From positions 38,694-102,693 of the forward strand of contig DAHUYO010000003.1 in NCBI GenBank assembly GCA_027315185.1: a stretch of DNA of 64,000 nt, read 5' to 3'. A program made the translations under genes and the position numbers. Shown here piece after piece: positions 53,070 through 62,030 of this stretch. The notes below the pieces were generated by a model. It saw only the letters and a list, made by a program, of their open reading frames with translations, was not told the origin of the DNA and searched no databases. How positions within the stretch are numbered: the stretch's first letter is position 1; each line of letters opens with the position of its first letter. Source of the stretch: Acidobacteriota bacterium. GTDB taxonomy: Bacteria; Acidobacteriota; Terriglobia; Terriglobales; SCQP01.

Positions 53070-53887
53070 AGAACCAGCTTATTCAAGAATGGGATTTGGG
53101 CCAAGTAGCCCGATAGCAAGGTCATCTGATGCGTCAGCAGCAGTACGCCGATCAGCACCAGCAAACCCCCGGAAATGACTTCCACCGTGTGCAGATGGCG
53201 GCGGAAACCCTTATAAAACGCCGCGAATCGGTCCAATGCCAAGGCGGTCAGCAGGAAGGGCACCGCCAGGCCGAGAGAATAAACCACCAGCAAGTAGACG
53301 CCCTGGCCGGCGGTGTGTTGGCCGGCGGCCAAGATCAGGATCGTTCCCAGGATCGGACCGATGCATGGCGTCCAGCCAAAGGCGAAGGCGAAGCCAATGG
53401 CGAACGCCCCGGCGCTGGTGGCGCCGAACTTTTGCGCCCGCAAGCGCTTGTCCGAGTACAACGCGCCGATCTTGATGACCCCCAGCAGGTGCAGGCCGAA
53501 GAGGATAACGATGATGCCGCCCACTTCGCTCAGCACCGTCTGATAGGTGCGGAGCACATGGCCCACCGAGGTGGCGGCGGCGCCCAGCCCGATGAATACG
53601 ACGGAAAAGCCGAGAATGAAAAATAGCGCGTGGCGCAGCAGCGCGCTGGACTGCCACAGCCGCCGCCGCGGTTGCGCGGGGGCTGCCACCGCCACGGCCT
53701 GGCCGCCGCCCTCTGCCAGTTCGGCCGGAAGCGCGGGCGGGCCCGGCGGTGGGCCGCCCAAGGGAGCTCCCGCGGCGGTGCCGGAAAGCATGGACAAGTA
53801 GCCCGGAACCAGGGGCAGCACGCACGGCGACAAGAACGAGAGCAGCCCGGCGAGGAAGGCGTAGGCGAAGGTGACGGAATGGGCCAT
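53066..53887 (-). CDS. ccdA: CcdA-type transmembrane thiol-disulfide transporter
   Basis: 273 residues from ATG 53887 ('MAHSVTFAYAFLAGLLSFLSPC'); the track's longer start is unlikely. Six membrane helices carry the two redox Cys in 'LSPCVLPLVPGYLS' and 'FGWTPCIGPILG', the core of the DsbD/CcdA family that moves electrons from cytoplasmic thioredoxin to the periplasm. A Pro/Ala/Gly-rich loop of about 45 residues lies between the first two helices, longer than usual. It heads the split DsbD operon. Confidence 0.93.
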   Translation of the reverse strand: MAHSVTFAYAFLAGLLSFLSPCVLPLVPGYLSMLSGTAAGAPLGGPPPGPPALPAELAEGGGQAVAVAAPAQPRRRLWQSSALLRHALFFILGFSVVFIGLGAAATSVGHVLRTYQTVLSEVGGIIVILFGLHLLGVIKIGALYSDKRLRAQKFGATSAGAFAIGFAFAFGWTPCIGPILGTILILAAGQHTAGQGVYLLVVYSLGLAVPFLLTALALDRFAAFYKGFRRHLHTVEVISGGLLVLIGVLLLTHQMTLLSGYLAQIPFLNKLVL

Positions 53888-53999
53888 CGGTTCGGAGTAG
53901 GGATCCGCGAGCGCCGGATGGGCGGCTACCGCCCACCTCACAATGGATGTTGGCCGCCGCGCCCAGGTTACGAAACTTGCAACCCCGCGGCCCACCTGC

Positions 54000-55184
54000 C
54001 TATAGAATGCCCTGTTCCCGCGCCACCCGCGCCAAAATGTCCAGCGCCTGCGTCAGTTCCTCGCGCGTGTGCGTGGCGGTGACGATGGTCCGCAGCCGCG
54101 CTTTGCCTTCGGGAACGGTGGGGAAGGCGATGCCGGTGGCCAGCAATCCCGCTTGAAACAGCGCCGCGGAGAAGGCCATGGCCTTGCGCCCCTCGCCCAC
54201 CATGATGGGCGTAATCGGCGTCTCGCTGGTTCCGGTGTTGAAGCCGAGCTGCTGCAAGCCGGCCTTGAAAAAACGCGTGTTGTCCCACAAGCGCTCGATG
54301 CGTTCCGGTTCGTCTTCCAGCACCTGAAACGCCGCCAGGCAGGTGGCGGCCACCGCGGGGGGATGGGAGGTGGAAAACAAAAAGGGCCGGCCGCGGTGGT
54401 ACAGAAACTCGATCAGTTCCCGCCGCCCGCAAACATAGCCGCCCAGCGCGCCGACCGCCTTGGACAGCGTGCCCACTTGCACGTCCACCCGGCCGTGCAA
54501 GCCAAAATGATCCACCGTGCCACGGCCGTTTTTGCCCAGCACGCCGGAGGCGTGGGCGTCGTCCACCATCATGATGGCGCCGTATTTTTCCGCCCAGTCG
54601 CAGAGTTGGGGCAGCGGGGCGATGTCGCCGTCCATGCTGAAAACGCCGTCGGTGATCAGCAGCTTGCGGCCCGGCTGGCCGGCGACTTCCTTCAGCCGCG
54701 CTTCCGCCGCGGCGACGTCGCGGTGGGGGAAGACCTTGATGGTGGCGCGAGACAGGCGCGCGCCATCAATGATGCTGGCGTGGTTCAGCTCGTCGGAGAT
54801 GATGAAATCCTCGCGGCCTAGGATGGCGCTGACCGTGCCGGCGTTGGCGGTGAACCCGCTCTGGAACACCACCGCGGCTTCGGTGTGCTTAAAGGCCGCG
54901 ATTTTGGCCTCCAGCTCCATATGGATGGCCATGGTGCCGGAGATGGTGCGCACCGCTCCCGAGCCCACGCCCTCGCGGTCCAGCGCCTGATGGGCCGCCT
55001 GCCGCAGGCGGGGATGGGTGGTCAGGCCGAGATAGTTGTTGGAGCTGAGGTTGATGACGCGGCGGCCGTCGAAGATGGAGATCGGTTTCTGTTCGCCTTC
55101 CAACACCCGCAGGCGGAAGCGCAGGCCCTTAGCCTCCAGCGCGGCCAGCTCATCGGCCAAATATTGCAATTGGGGACGGGACAT
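54000..55184 (-). CDS. kbl: 2-amino-3-ketobutyrate CoA ligase (glycine C-acetyltransferase)
   Basis: 394 residues from ATG 55184. This is a PLP-dependent alpha-oxoamine synthase: 'NLSSNNYLGLTTHPRL', 'RTISGTMAIHMELE', 'MMVDDAHASGVLGKNGRG' with the PLP-contacting Asp and His, and 'DVQVGTLSKAVGALGGYVCG' with the Schiff-base Lys. It cleaves 2-amino-3-ketobutyrate with CoA to glycine and acetyl-CoA. It follows tdh by 16 bp, forming the threonine-to-glycine pathway. Confidence 0.95.
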   Translation of the reverse strand: MSRPQLQYLADELAALEAKGLRFRLRVLEGEQKPISIFDGRRVINLSSNNYLGLTTHPRLRQAAHQALDREGVGSGAVRTISGTMAIHMELEAKIAAFKHTEAAVVFQSGFTANAGTVSAILGREDFIISDELNHASIIDGARLSRATIKVFPHRDVAAAEARLKEVAGQPGRKLLITDGVFSMDGDIAPLPQLCDWAEKYGAIMMVDDAHASGVLGKNGRGTVDHFGLHGRVDVQVGTLSKAVGALGGYVCGRRELIEFLYHRGRPFLFSTSHPPAVAATCLAAFQVLEDEPERIERLWDNTRFFKAGLQQLGFNTGTSETPITPIMVGEGRKAMAFSAALFQAGLLATGIAFPTVPEGKARLRTIVTATHTREELTQALDILARVAREQGIL

Positions 55185-55200
55185 AATCTCAGGGCGGGCC

Positions 55201-56247
55201 TCAGGCGGGGCGTTGGCCGTCGGGATATAACAGCACCTTGGCGGCGGCGCCGCTGCGCAGTTCCTCCATGGCTTGCGCGAAGCTGGCCAGCGGCAGGCGG
55301 TGCGTGAACAGCGGCTCAAGCTGAAGGCGGCCCGCGCGCAGCAGCGCCTGCATTTGATACCAGGTTTCGAACATGCGCCGGCCATGGATGCCCTGCACCG
55401 TAAGGCCCTTCAAGATGATCTGATTGCCCAAATCCAATTCCATGGGGGTGGCGGGAATGCCCAGCAAACTGACCCGAGCGCCGGGACGCGCCAGCGCGAA
55501 CGCCGTGCGGACGCCGTCGGCGTGGCCGGAAAACTCCAGGACCACGTCGGCGCCGCCGCCCTCGGTCTGGGCGGCGATTTCCTCTACCGCCCGTGCTTGC
55601 CGCGGGTCCAGCGCCACATCCGCGCCCATTTGCCGCGCCAGCGCGCGGCGGTGTTCGTTGATCTCCAGGGCGAAGATCGGCCCGGCGCCCACCGCCCGGG
55701 CCACGGCAATGCCCATCAGCCCGATCGGCCCGCAGCCGACCACGGCCACGCTGCGCGCCGCGATTTCCCCGGCCAGCACGGTATGCACGGCATTGCCCAG
55801 CGGATCGAGAATGGCGCCATATTCGGCGGGCACCGCGGGGTCCAGCTTCCAAAGATTGCTCTCCGGGATGCGGACGAATTCGGCGAAGCAGCCATCGGCA
55901 TCCACGCCCAAAATGTGCAGCGACCGGCAAACGTGCGCCTGGCCGGTGCGGCATTGCAGGCAGCGCCCGCAGGCGATGTGCATCTCGGCGCTAACGGCTT
56001 CGCCCGGCCGCGCCGACTGCACCTCCGCGCCGATTTTCTCCACCACGCCGCAGAACTCATGGCCGAAGGTCAAGGGCGGCCGCAGCCGCCGCCGCGACCA
56101 ATCGTCCCATTCGTAGATGTGCAGATCGGTGCCGCAGATCGAGGCCATCCGCACCCGCACCAACACGTCCCGCGGACCCAACTCCGGCACGGGTACGGAG
56201 CGAATTTCCGCTCCCGGCGCCGGGCTAGGTTTGACCAGGGCTTGCAT
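55201..56247 (-). CDS. tdh: L-threonine 3-dehydrogenase
   Basis: 348 residues. It is a zinc medium-chain dehydrogenase with the Tdh hallmarks 'ICGTDLHIYEWDDW' and 'GHEFCGVVEKIG', the structural zinc loop 'CGRCLQCRTGQAHVC' and the NAD site 'VVGCGPIGLMGI'. It oxidises threonine to 2-amino-3-ketobutyrate, the substrate of the Kbl enzyme encoded immediately downstream. The C-terminus 'EELRSGAAAKVLLYP' is also typical. Confidence 0.95.
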   Translation of the reverse strand: MQALVKPSPAPGAEIRSVPVPELGPRDVLVRVRMASICGTDLHIYEWDDWSRRRLRPPLTFGHEFCGVVEKIGAEVQSARPGEAVSAEMHIACGRCLQCRTGQAHVCRSLHILGVDADGCFAEFVRIPESNLWKLDPAVPAEYGAILDPLGNAVHTVLAGEIAARSVAVVGCGPIGLMGIAVARAVGAGPIFALEINEHRRALARQMGADVALDPRQARAVEEIAAQTEGGGADVVLEFSGHADGVRTAFALARPGARVSLLGIPATPMELDLGNQIILKGLTVQGIHGRRMFETWYQMQALLRAGRLQLEPLFTHRLPLASFAQAMEELRSGAAAKVLLYPDGQRPA

Positions 56248-56596
56248 AGGAAATGAGCCGGTAGCAACCGACTTTTGATGCTAACAGGTTTGCCTTTCCC
56301 CGGCCCTACGCCGCCGCCCTGCCGTCCGGTTGGTGGGGCGTGGCGAAGCCCGCGCCGCGCACCGGGCGCCGCAGGCCAACCGGCCGCGGGCCAGGGGCGG
56401 CGGCGACAGCCCGTAACACGCGATGTGCCGCCGCCATGCCACCGCGTTGCGGCCGCCCCCGCGGTTTGGCGGCACGCCGCGCTACACCGCGCAGCCGGTT
56501 GATCTACCATGGCGGAGTCAGTGGCTGGGCAGGGCGCTAGGCCGGCGGGCGATGTCCGTCTGGCTGGCGGCGCCGTCCCGGCGCCGCCATATCCCC
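56248..56596. other. Divergent intergenic region, nothing recognised
   Basis: 349 bp between tdh (minus) and the GH31 gene (plus). The GH31 frame stays open back to 56423, but this part is Arg/Pro-rich and precedes the true signal peptide. No clear promoter, repeat or RNA structure is seen. Confidence 0.5.
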
Positions 56597-59128
56597 ATGA
56601 ATAATTTCCGCTTGCGCTCCCTCTTCCGCTCTGGCGCCGCCGGCGCGATTTTTTGTTTGGCCTGGGCCCTGCCCGGCTGGGCGCAATGGACCGCGGTGGG
56701 CAATATGCCGCCGGCACGGCGCGTCGCCGATGGCGTCTTTTATCGCAATGCCTCGGGCGTGGTCCGCCTGACGGTGATTCGCCCCGGTATTATTCGCGTC
56801 TGCTTCACGCCGGCGCCGGAGGCTCAGCTGTCCCTGGGCCGATCCTTCGCGCTGGCGCCAAAGTCCTCCGCCGCCGCGCCCCCGGCCTTCACCTTCGCCA
56901 CCGGCGTGGCCGGCGACGTACTGCAAACTTCGGCGCTCAAGGTGGTCATCACCCGTCATCCCTTCCGGTTGCGGTTTTACGATCCCAGCGGGCGGTTGAT
57001 TGACGCCGACGCCGCCGATGGCATGGCGTTCGATTCCGCGGATGCCGCCGACGGCGGCGGTGCGCGCGTGCGCGTTTGGAAGCAATTGAACGCTGGCACG
57101 CATTTCTACGGCTTGGGGGAAAAGACCGGTCCGCTCGATAAGCGCGGCGAGCGCCTGGGCGGCACCGATTACGTGATGTGGAACACCGACCAGCCCGGCT
57201 ATAACAACGCCACCGACCCGCTCTACGCCGACATTCCGTTTCTGCTGGTGCTGGACAAACCCGCGCACCAGCCGGCGCTGGCGCACGGCGTGTTCTTCGA
57301 CAATACCTTCCGGGCCAGCTTCGATCTCGGCAAGACCAGCCGCCGCTTTTACGATTTCGGCGCGCAGGGAGGGCCGCTCAACTATTACCTGATCGCCGGG
57401 CCCACGCCCAAGGACGTGTATCGCCGCTATGCGGCACTGACCGGCCGCATTCCCATGCCGCCGCTTTGGAGCCTGGGCTACAACCAGTGCCGCTACAGCT
57501 ATTACCCCGCCAGCCGCGTCCTGCACATCGCCGAAAAGTTTCGCCGCCTGCACATTCCCGCCGACGTGGTGTGGATGGACATCGCCTACATGCGTGGCTA
57601 CCGCATCTTCACCTGGAGTCCGAAGGGCTTTCCCCATCCCCGCCGCCTGTTGGCCCAGCTGCACCGCATCGGCTTTCATGCCGTCACCATCATTGACCCC
57701 GGCGTAAAGCGGGACCCGAGCGGCTATGCCACCTATGCCAGCGGCGTCGCCGTCGGCGTCTTCGTCAAATATCCCGACGGGCGGATCTACGCCGGTCCGG
57801 TCTGGCCGGGGCCGGCGGTGTTCCCGGACTTCACCGCTGCAGCGGCACGCACCTGGTGGGCGGGGCAGGTCGCCCGCTTCGCCGCCGCCGGCGTGGACGG
57901 CCTTTGGAACGACATGAACGAGCCCTCGATCTTCAATACCGCGAGCGGCACCATGCCGGACCAAGTGATCTTCCATCACGACGGCCAGGCCATGACCGCC
58001 GCCGCGGCGCACAACGTATTTGGGCAGCAGATGTCCCGCGCCTCGCGCCAGGGATTGCTCCAACTGCGCCCACAAGACCGTCCCTTCGTGCTGACCCGCG
58101 CCACCTACGCCGGCGGCCAGCGCTACGCGGCGCTGTGGACCGGCGACAACACCTCCCGCTGGAGCTATCTCCCGGATGGCATCACCACGCTGCTAGGCAT
58201 GAATCTTTCCGGTTTCCCCTTCGTCGGCAATGACATCGGCGGCTTCGCCGGCACGGCCACGCCCGACCTGTGGACGCGCTGGGTGGAAGCGGCTGCGTTC
58301 TTTCCCTTCATGCGCGGCCATTCCTCGATCGGCACGCCGCAGAAGCAGCCCTGGTCCTTCGGCACGGCTCACCTGGCGGAGAATCGCCGCGCCATCGAGC
58401 GCCGTTACCAATATCTGCCGTACATCTACGACGCCTTCCATCAGGCCGCGCAGACCGGCCTGCCGATCCTGCGCCCGCTGGTGCTGGCCTTCCCCAACGA
58501 TCCCCACACCTACGGCTTGGCGAGCGAGTATCTATTCGGCCGCGATCTGTTGATTGCGCCCATCTTGCGCCCCGCCGGCACCGGCCGCGGCGTCTATTTT
58601 CCCGCGGGGACTTGGTATCGCCTGCAAAACGGCCGTGCCCCGCGGGCATTTACCGGGCCGGCAACCAAGATCGTAAGCGCCGATGAGGGCCAGTTGCCCT
58701 TGTTCGCCCGCGGCGGGGCAATTCTCTTTCGCGCGCCGGGGGGTAAATCGGCGCCCATCAACGCCGCCGCCGAACTGAAGGCGCCGTTGACGTTCGATAT
58801 CCTCTCCCAAACCGCCACGCAACGCAGGTTGTACGAAGACGACGGTGAAACCTTCGCCTACCGGCAGGGCGTCTATTTCCGCCGCACGGTTGCCTATCAG
58901 CCTGGTCTCGGGCAAACGGTGATCACGCTGTCCGCCGCCCAAGGTTCGTACCGGCCTCCGCGGCCCGACAACGTGATTGAACTCCATTGGACTCCCAAAC
59001 CGGCCGGCGTGGAACTGAACGGCACGCCGCTGCCCGGGAGCGCGGTGCATTACAACCGCAAGCTCCAGCGCCTGTTGATCACCATTCCGCAATCCGCGGA
59101 ACGGCAAACGGTCACCGTGCGCTGGTAA
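56597..59128 (+). CDS. Secreted GH31 alpha-glucosidase/alpha-xylosidase
   Basis: 843 residues from ATG 56597, with a signal peptide ending at 'LPGWAQ'. After an N-terminal beta-sandwich with 'GLGEKTGPLDKRGER', the barrel has 'VWMDIAYMRGYRIFTWSP', the nucleophile Asp439 in 'DGLWNDMNEPSIFN' and the acid/base Asp517 in 'ALWTGDNTSRW', then 'GMNLSGFPFVGNDIGGFAG'. C-terminal beta domains include 'RRLYEDDGETFAY'. The family hydrolyses terminal alpha-glucosidic or alpha-xylosidic bonds; the WNDMNEP form suggests alpha-glucosidase, but specificity is not certain. It acts in the periplasm. Confidence 0.93.
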   Translation: MNNFRLRSLFRSGAAGAIFCLAWALPGWAQWTAVGNMPPARRVADGVFYRNASGVVRLTVIRPGIIRVCFTPAPEAQLSLGRSFALAPKSSAAAPPAFTFATGVAGDVLQTSALKVVITRHPFRLRFYDPSGRLIDADAADGMAFDSADAADGGGARVRVWKQLNAGTHFYGLGEKTGPLDKRGERLGGTDYVMWNTDQPGYNNATDPLYADIPFLLVLDKPAHQPALAHGVFFDNTFRASFDLGKTSRRFYDFGAQGGPLNYYLIAGPTPKDVYRRYAALTGRIPMPPLWSLGYNQCRYSYYPASRVLHIAEKFRRLHIPADVVWMDIAYMRGYRIFTWSPKGFPHPRRLLAQLHRIGFHAVTIIDPGVKRDPSGYATYASGVAVGVFVKYPDGRIYAGPVWPGPAVFPDFTAAAARTWWAGQVARFAAAGVDGLWNDMNEPSIFNTASGTMPDQVIFHHDGQAMTAAAAHNVFGQQMSRASRQGLLQLRPQDRPFVLTRATYAGGQRYAALWTGDNTSRWSYLPDGITTLLGMNLSGFPFVGNDIGGFAGTATPDLWTRWVEAAAFFPFMRGHSSIGTPQKQPWSFGTAHLAENRRAIERRYQYLPYIYDAFHQAAQTGLPILRPLVLAFPNDPHTYGLASEYLFGRDLLIAPILRPAGTGRGVYFPAGTWYRLQNGRAPRAFTGPATKIVSADEGQLPLFARGGAILFRAPGGKSAPINAAAELKAPLTFDILSQTATQRRLYEDDGETFAYRQGVYFRRTVAYQPGLGQTVITLSAAQGSYRPPRPDNVIELHWTPKPAGVELNGTPLPGSAVHYNRKLQRLLITIPQSAERQTVTVRW

Positions 59129-59201
59129 CTTCGCTCCGGTGCGTTCCCGGGCGCTAATCTCGCGAGGCAACCGCCGCCCCTGCGGACGAATCGTACCGCT
59201 A

Positions 59202-59292
59202 GGCGGACAAGAAGAGCGTTTTGCTTGGAACCTCAATTATTCGGCGAAAGCCAAATAAGGAGCACCCAGCAAAGCGTCTTGCCTTGTCCGCC
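59202..59292. repeat. 91-bp inverted-repeat element
   Basis: GGCGGACAAG and CTTGTCCGCC pair perfectly at the ends, and the pairing continues imperfectly for about 14 more bases on each side (arms 59202-59225 and 59268-59292). The 42-nt centre contains GGC-GAAA-GCC, a GNRA-capped mini-hairpin. It starts 74 bp after the GH31 stop. It could be a MITE-like element, a structured RNA or a bulky 3' stabiliser. Confidence 0.65.
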
Positions 59293-59316
59293 ATTTCTTT
59301 GGCCTCCGGCAACAAT

Positions 59317-59344
59317 TTGACTTCACGATAGGCGCGGCTAAAAT
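59317..59344 (+). promoter_or_regulatory. Sigma-70-like promoter for the small secreted ORF
   Basis: TTGACT (59317-59322), a 16-bp spacer and TAAAAT (59339-59344) make the best consensus-like promoter I see in the window. The predicted start is only a few bases before the ATG at 59354, so the transcript would be nearly leaderless. Confidence 0.6.
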
Positions 59345-59353
59345 AACCGGGCG

Positions 59354-59629
59354 ATGCGGTGCATGATCTGGGCCGTGGCCTGGCTGTTGGCCCTGACCGG
59401 TGCGGCGGCGGCGCAGTGCCGGCCCCTGCCGAGTAGTTCCGTTCCTGCTGCCGACCACCGCATGCGGACCCTGCATTTTCCCAGCGATACGATCTGGGCC
59501 AGATTCAGCGCCGGCGGGCGCCGGCTGCTGGTGGTTACGGAGAGTCAGACGGCCTACCTGTTCTCGCTGGCGCATTGGACCTCCCCGGTGCCCGCGGCGT
59601 CCACGCCGGCGGCGAAATTGCGGCGCTAG
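59354..59629 (+). CDS. Small secreted hypothetical protein
   Basis: 91 residues. A clear signal peptide ('MIWAVAWLLALTGAAAAQC') is followed by about 70 residues containing 'TLHFPSDTIWARFSAGGRRLLVVTESQTAYLF', which resembles a single blade of a beta-propeller. It may be a remnant of a longer propeller protein. The good promoter directly upstream supports expression. The longer minus-strand ORF here is Arg/Gly-rich and not credible. Family not recognised. Confidence 0.55.
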   Translation: MRCMIWAVAWLLALTGAAAAQCRPLPSSSVPAADHRMRTLHFPSDTIWARFSAGGRRLLVVTESQTAYLFSLAHWTSPVPAASTPAAKLRR

Positions 59630-59728
59630 ACGCGGACGCAACGGCTGTGCGCGGCCCCCGCCGGCGGCGAACGCGGTCCCGCCTTCAGCCCATCCAATCT
59701 CTCAAACGAAATCGAATGAGAGGTTTTG

Positions 59729-60475
59729 ATGAGCACTGATCCCGTTTATCCCATGCCGTCGTCCTCCGGCCGAGGAGCGCCGCCGCTGACGCCGGAAAAT
59801 CTCGGGCCCCGGATAGCCGAGTTGCCGACGGTATTTCTGCAACCCATTGCCGCGCCGTCCATTCTGGGGCTGTTCGGCTTCAGCTCCGCTACCTTCATCG
59901 TCGGCGCCAACATGGCGGGCTGGTTTGGCACCGCTGCCAGCAACGTCTACATCGCGCCCTCCGCCGCCACGTTCGGCGGTATCGCGCAGCTCTTGGCGGG
60001 AATGTGGGCGTTCAAGGCGCGCGATGGCCTGGCCACTGCGGTGCATGGGATGTGGGGCGCGTTTTGGATCGCCTACGGCATCCTGTTCACGCTGGTGGGC
60101 GTTGGCGCCATCGCCGCTCCGAGCGCTAAAATGCCCGCGCTGGGCTTTTGGTTTATCACCTTGGCGGTGATTACTTGGCTGTGCATGTGGGTCTCGCTGG
60201 GCGAGTACAAATCCGTGGCGTGGGTCTTGGGGCTGCTGGCCCTGGGCTCCAGTTTCGCCGCGCTCGCCTATCTGACTGGCGCTGCCGGTTGGCGTATCTC
60301 CGCGGGCTGGATACTGGTCGCATCGGCGGTGGTGGCTTGGTACACGGCGGCCGGGATTATGGCGTACACCATGTACAACAAGGAAATATGGCCCTTGGGC
60401 ATGCGCCCGCGGGAAAAGGCCGCGCCCAAGCTGGCGCTTGGATTTGGCGAGCCCGGGGTGAAGCGGGGGCAGTGA
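59729..60475 (+). CDS. GPR1/FUN34/YaaH (SatP-like) membrane transporter
   Basis: 248 residues from ATG 59729, with GAGAGG 6 bp upstream. It has six membrane segments. 'IAAPSILGLFGFSSATFIVGA' corresponds to the family's NPAPLGL-type motif, and 'GGIAQLLAGMWAFKARDGLATAVHGMWGAFWIAYG' region is diagnostic. Relatives import acetate or succinate. A polar N-terminus with Pro/Ser and a Lys-rich C-terminus face the cytoplasm. No acetate-metabolism gene is adjacent. Confidence 0.88.
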   Translation: MSTDPVYPMPSSSGRGAPPLTPENLGPRIAELPTVFLQPIAAPSILGLFGFSSATFIVGANMAGWFGTAASNVYIAPSAATFGGIAQLLAGMWAFKARDGLATAVHGMWGAFWIAYGILFTLVGVGAIAAPSAKMPALGFWFITLAVITWLCMWVSLGEYKSVAWVLGLLALGSSFAALAYLTGAAGWRISAGWILVASAVVAWYTAAGIMAYTMYNKEIWPLGMRPREKAAPKLALGFGEPGVKRGQ

Positions 60476-60525
60476 GCGCGGCGGAGCCGCCGTCAACTCA
60501 GGTTGGAGCTAAAGGCGGCGCACAA

Positions 60526-61656
60526 CTATCCGCTCGCAACCCCTTGCCGGCTGAGTTGGCCGCAGGCGGCATAAACCTCACGGCCACGGGGCCGGCGCAC
60601 GTACGCCGGCAGTCCGGAGGCCCGGAGTTGCCGCTGAAACGCCGCTACGGTGTCCGGCGAGGGCGGAGCGAAGGCAATCTCCGGGCCGGCATTCCAGGCG
60701 ATGAGGTTAACTTTGGCGCGCAGGCCCGCGCTCAGCGCCGCCAGGCGCTGCGCATCGGCCAAGGAATCGTTGACCCCGGCCAGCAGCACGTACTCCCAGG
60801 TCAAGCGCTCCCTCGGTCCGAGCGGGAAGGCTCGGGCTGCTGCCGCCAGGGCCGCCAAGCCGCCCTGCGCCCGATTCAGCGGCATCAGCCGTTGCCGCAG
60901 TTCGTCGGTGGTGGCGTTCAGGGAAATCGCCAGACGGGGCCGGTTCGGCTCGGCGCCGAAGCGGGCGATTTTGTCCACGATGCCCGATGTGGAGATGGTG
61001 ATGCGCCGCGGGCTGAGCCGCGCTCCGGCGCCATGGGTCAGCACGCGGACGGATTGCATCACCGCCGCATAGTTTAGGAAGGGCTCGCCCATGCCCATGT
61101 AGACCAGATTCAGCCGCTCGCCGCCGGCGCCGGCGGCGATGCCGTGCTCATGCATCAGGCGCAGCACCTGGCCGACTATTTCTCCCGCCGTCAGGCTCCG
61201 TTTCAGCCCGAGGCGCGCCGTCATGCAGAACTGGCAGTTCACCGGGCACCCGGCTTGGGTGGAAATGCAAAATGTGGTTCGCCGCCGCAGCGCTCGGCCT
61301 TCGGCGTCAAAGATTTCGTCGGGCAGATACACTGCCTCGACGGTTTCCCCGTCTCCCAGCCGCAACAAATACCGAACGGTGCCATCCGCGGCGGCAAACC
61401 GCCCCGCCACGGCCGGCCAACTCCACGGCGCCATGGCCGCCAGGTGCTGGCGCGCGCGCTGGGGTAGAACGGCGATCTCGTCCCAGCTCTGTACGCGCTG
61501 CGCTTGCAGGGCGTTGAAAATCTGCCTACCTCGGAACCGTGGCCAACCAAACTCCCCCGCCCGTGCGGCGAGGTCGTCGGGCGTCAGGCCCAGCGGATCC
61601 GCCCATGCCTCTGCGTGCGGCGGCCCGTTGTGTGGTTCGGCGTGGCGCGACCCCAT
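60526..61656 (-). CDS. rlmN: 23S rRNA (adenine-2503-C2) methyltransferase RlmN
   Basis: 376 residues from ATG 61656, which has AGGA 8 bp upstream (the track's GTG at 61671 is an alternative). It is a radical-SAM enzyme: 'GCPVNCQFCMT' holds the [4Fe-4S] Cys triad (C137, C141, C144), 'YMGMGEPFLNYAAV' binds SAM, and 'YAACGQLS' near the C-terminus has the methyl-carrying Cys. It methylates C2 of A2503 in 23S rRNA and A37 of some tRNAs. Confidence 0.95.
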   Translation of the reverse strand: MGSRHAEPHNGPPHAEAWADPLGLTPDDLAARAGEFGWPRFRGRQIFNALQAQRVQSWDEIAVLPQRARQHLAAMAPWSWPAVAGRFAAADGTVRYLLRLGDGETVEAVYLPDEIFDAEGRALRRRTTFCISTQAGCPVNCQFCMTARLGLKRSLTAGEIVGQVLRLMHEHGIAAGAGGERLNLVYMGMGEPFLNYAAVMQSVRVLTHGAGARLSPRRITISTSGIVDKIARFGAEPNRPRLAISLNATTDELRQRLMPLNRAQGGLAALAAAARAFPLGPRERLTWEYVLLAGVNDSLADAQRLAALSAGLRAKVNLIAWNAGPEIAFAPPSPDTVAAFQRQLRASGLPAYVRRPRGREVYAACGQLSRQGVASG

Positions 61657-61970
61657 ACCGCATCCTAGCACGCGCGTCGGTGGTTATCAGGCTCCAGGAG
61701 ATTGAAAACAAATGACTTTTGTCGGCCAAGACGGTGGGGCGACGGCCGCCATAGGACCCGCCGGACGGCCCTGCCCGATTCGGCCGCCGCGCTTCCGGCC
61801 GTACCCGTTACTGGCGGTCGAAGCGGCCCCTGCCACTCGCGGGGCGCCGCGCCTTTTCCCCAGGGGCAAAGCAGGTGCGGGCAGGCCGCCGCACGAGAGA
61901 ACGCCGCGGCTCGCCCAGCGCGCGTAAGCCGGGGGCAACGCCCCGCGCCAATGAAAGCCGCGCCCGCGGT

Positions 61971-62030
61971 CCGCCAATTAAAGCGGGACGCTCCGCCGCA
62001 GGCGGGGCTGCGGCCCGCGCTTATCAATGC
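61971..62030 (+). repeat. Dispersed repeat R2, copy c
   Basis: CGCCAATTAAAGCGGGACGC followed by the GGGGCTGCGGCCCGCGC half and ending ATCAATG. Same order and spacing as the copies at 31.3 and 51.3 kb. Confidence 0.78.
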
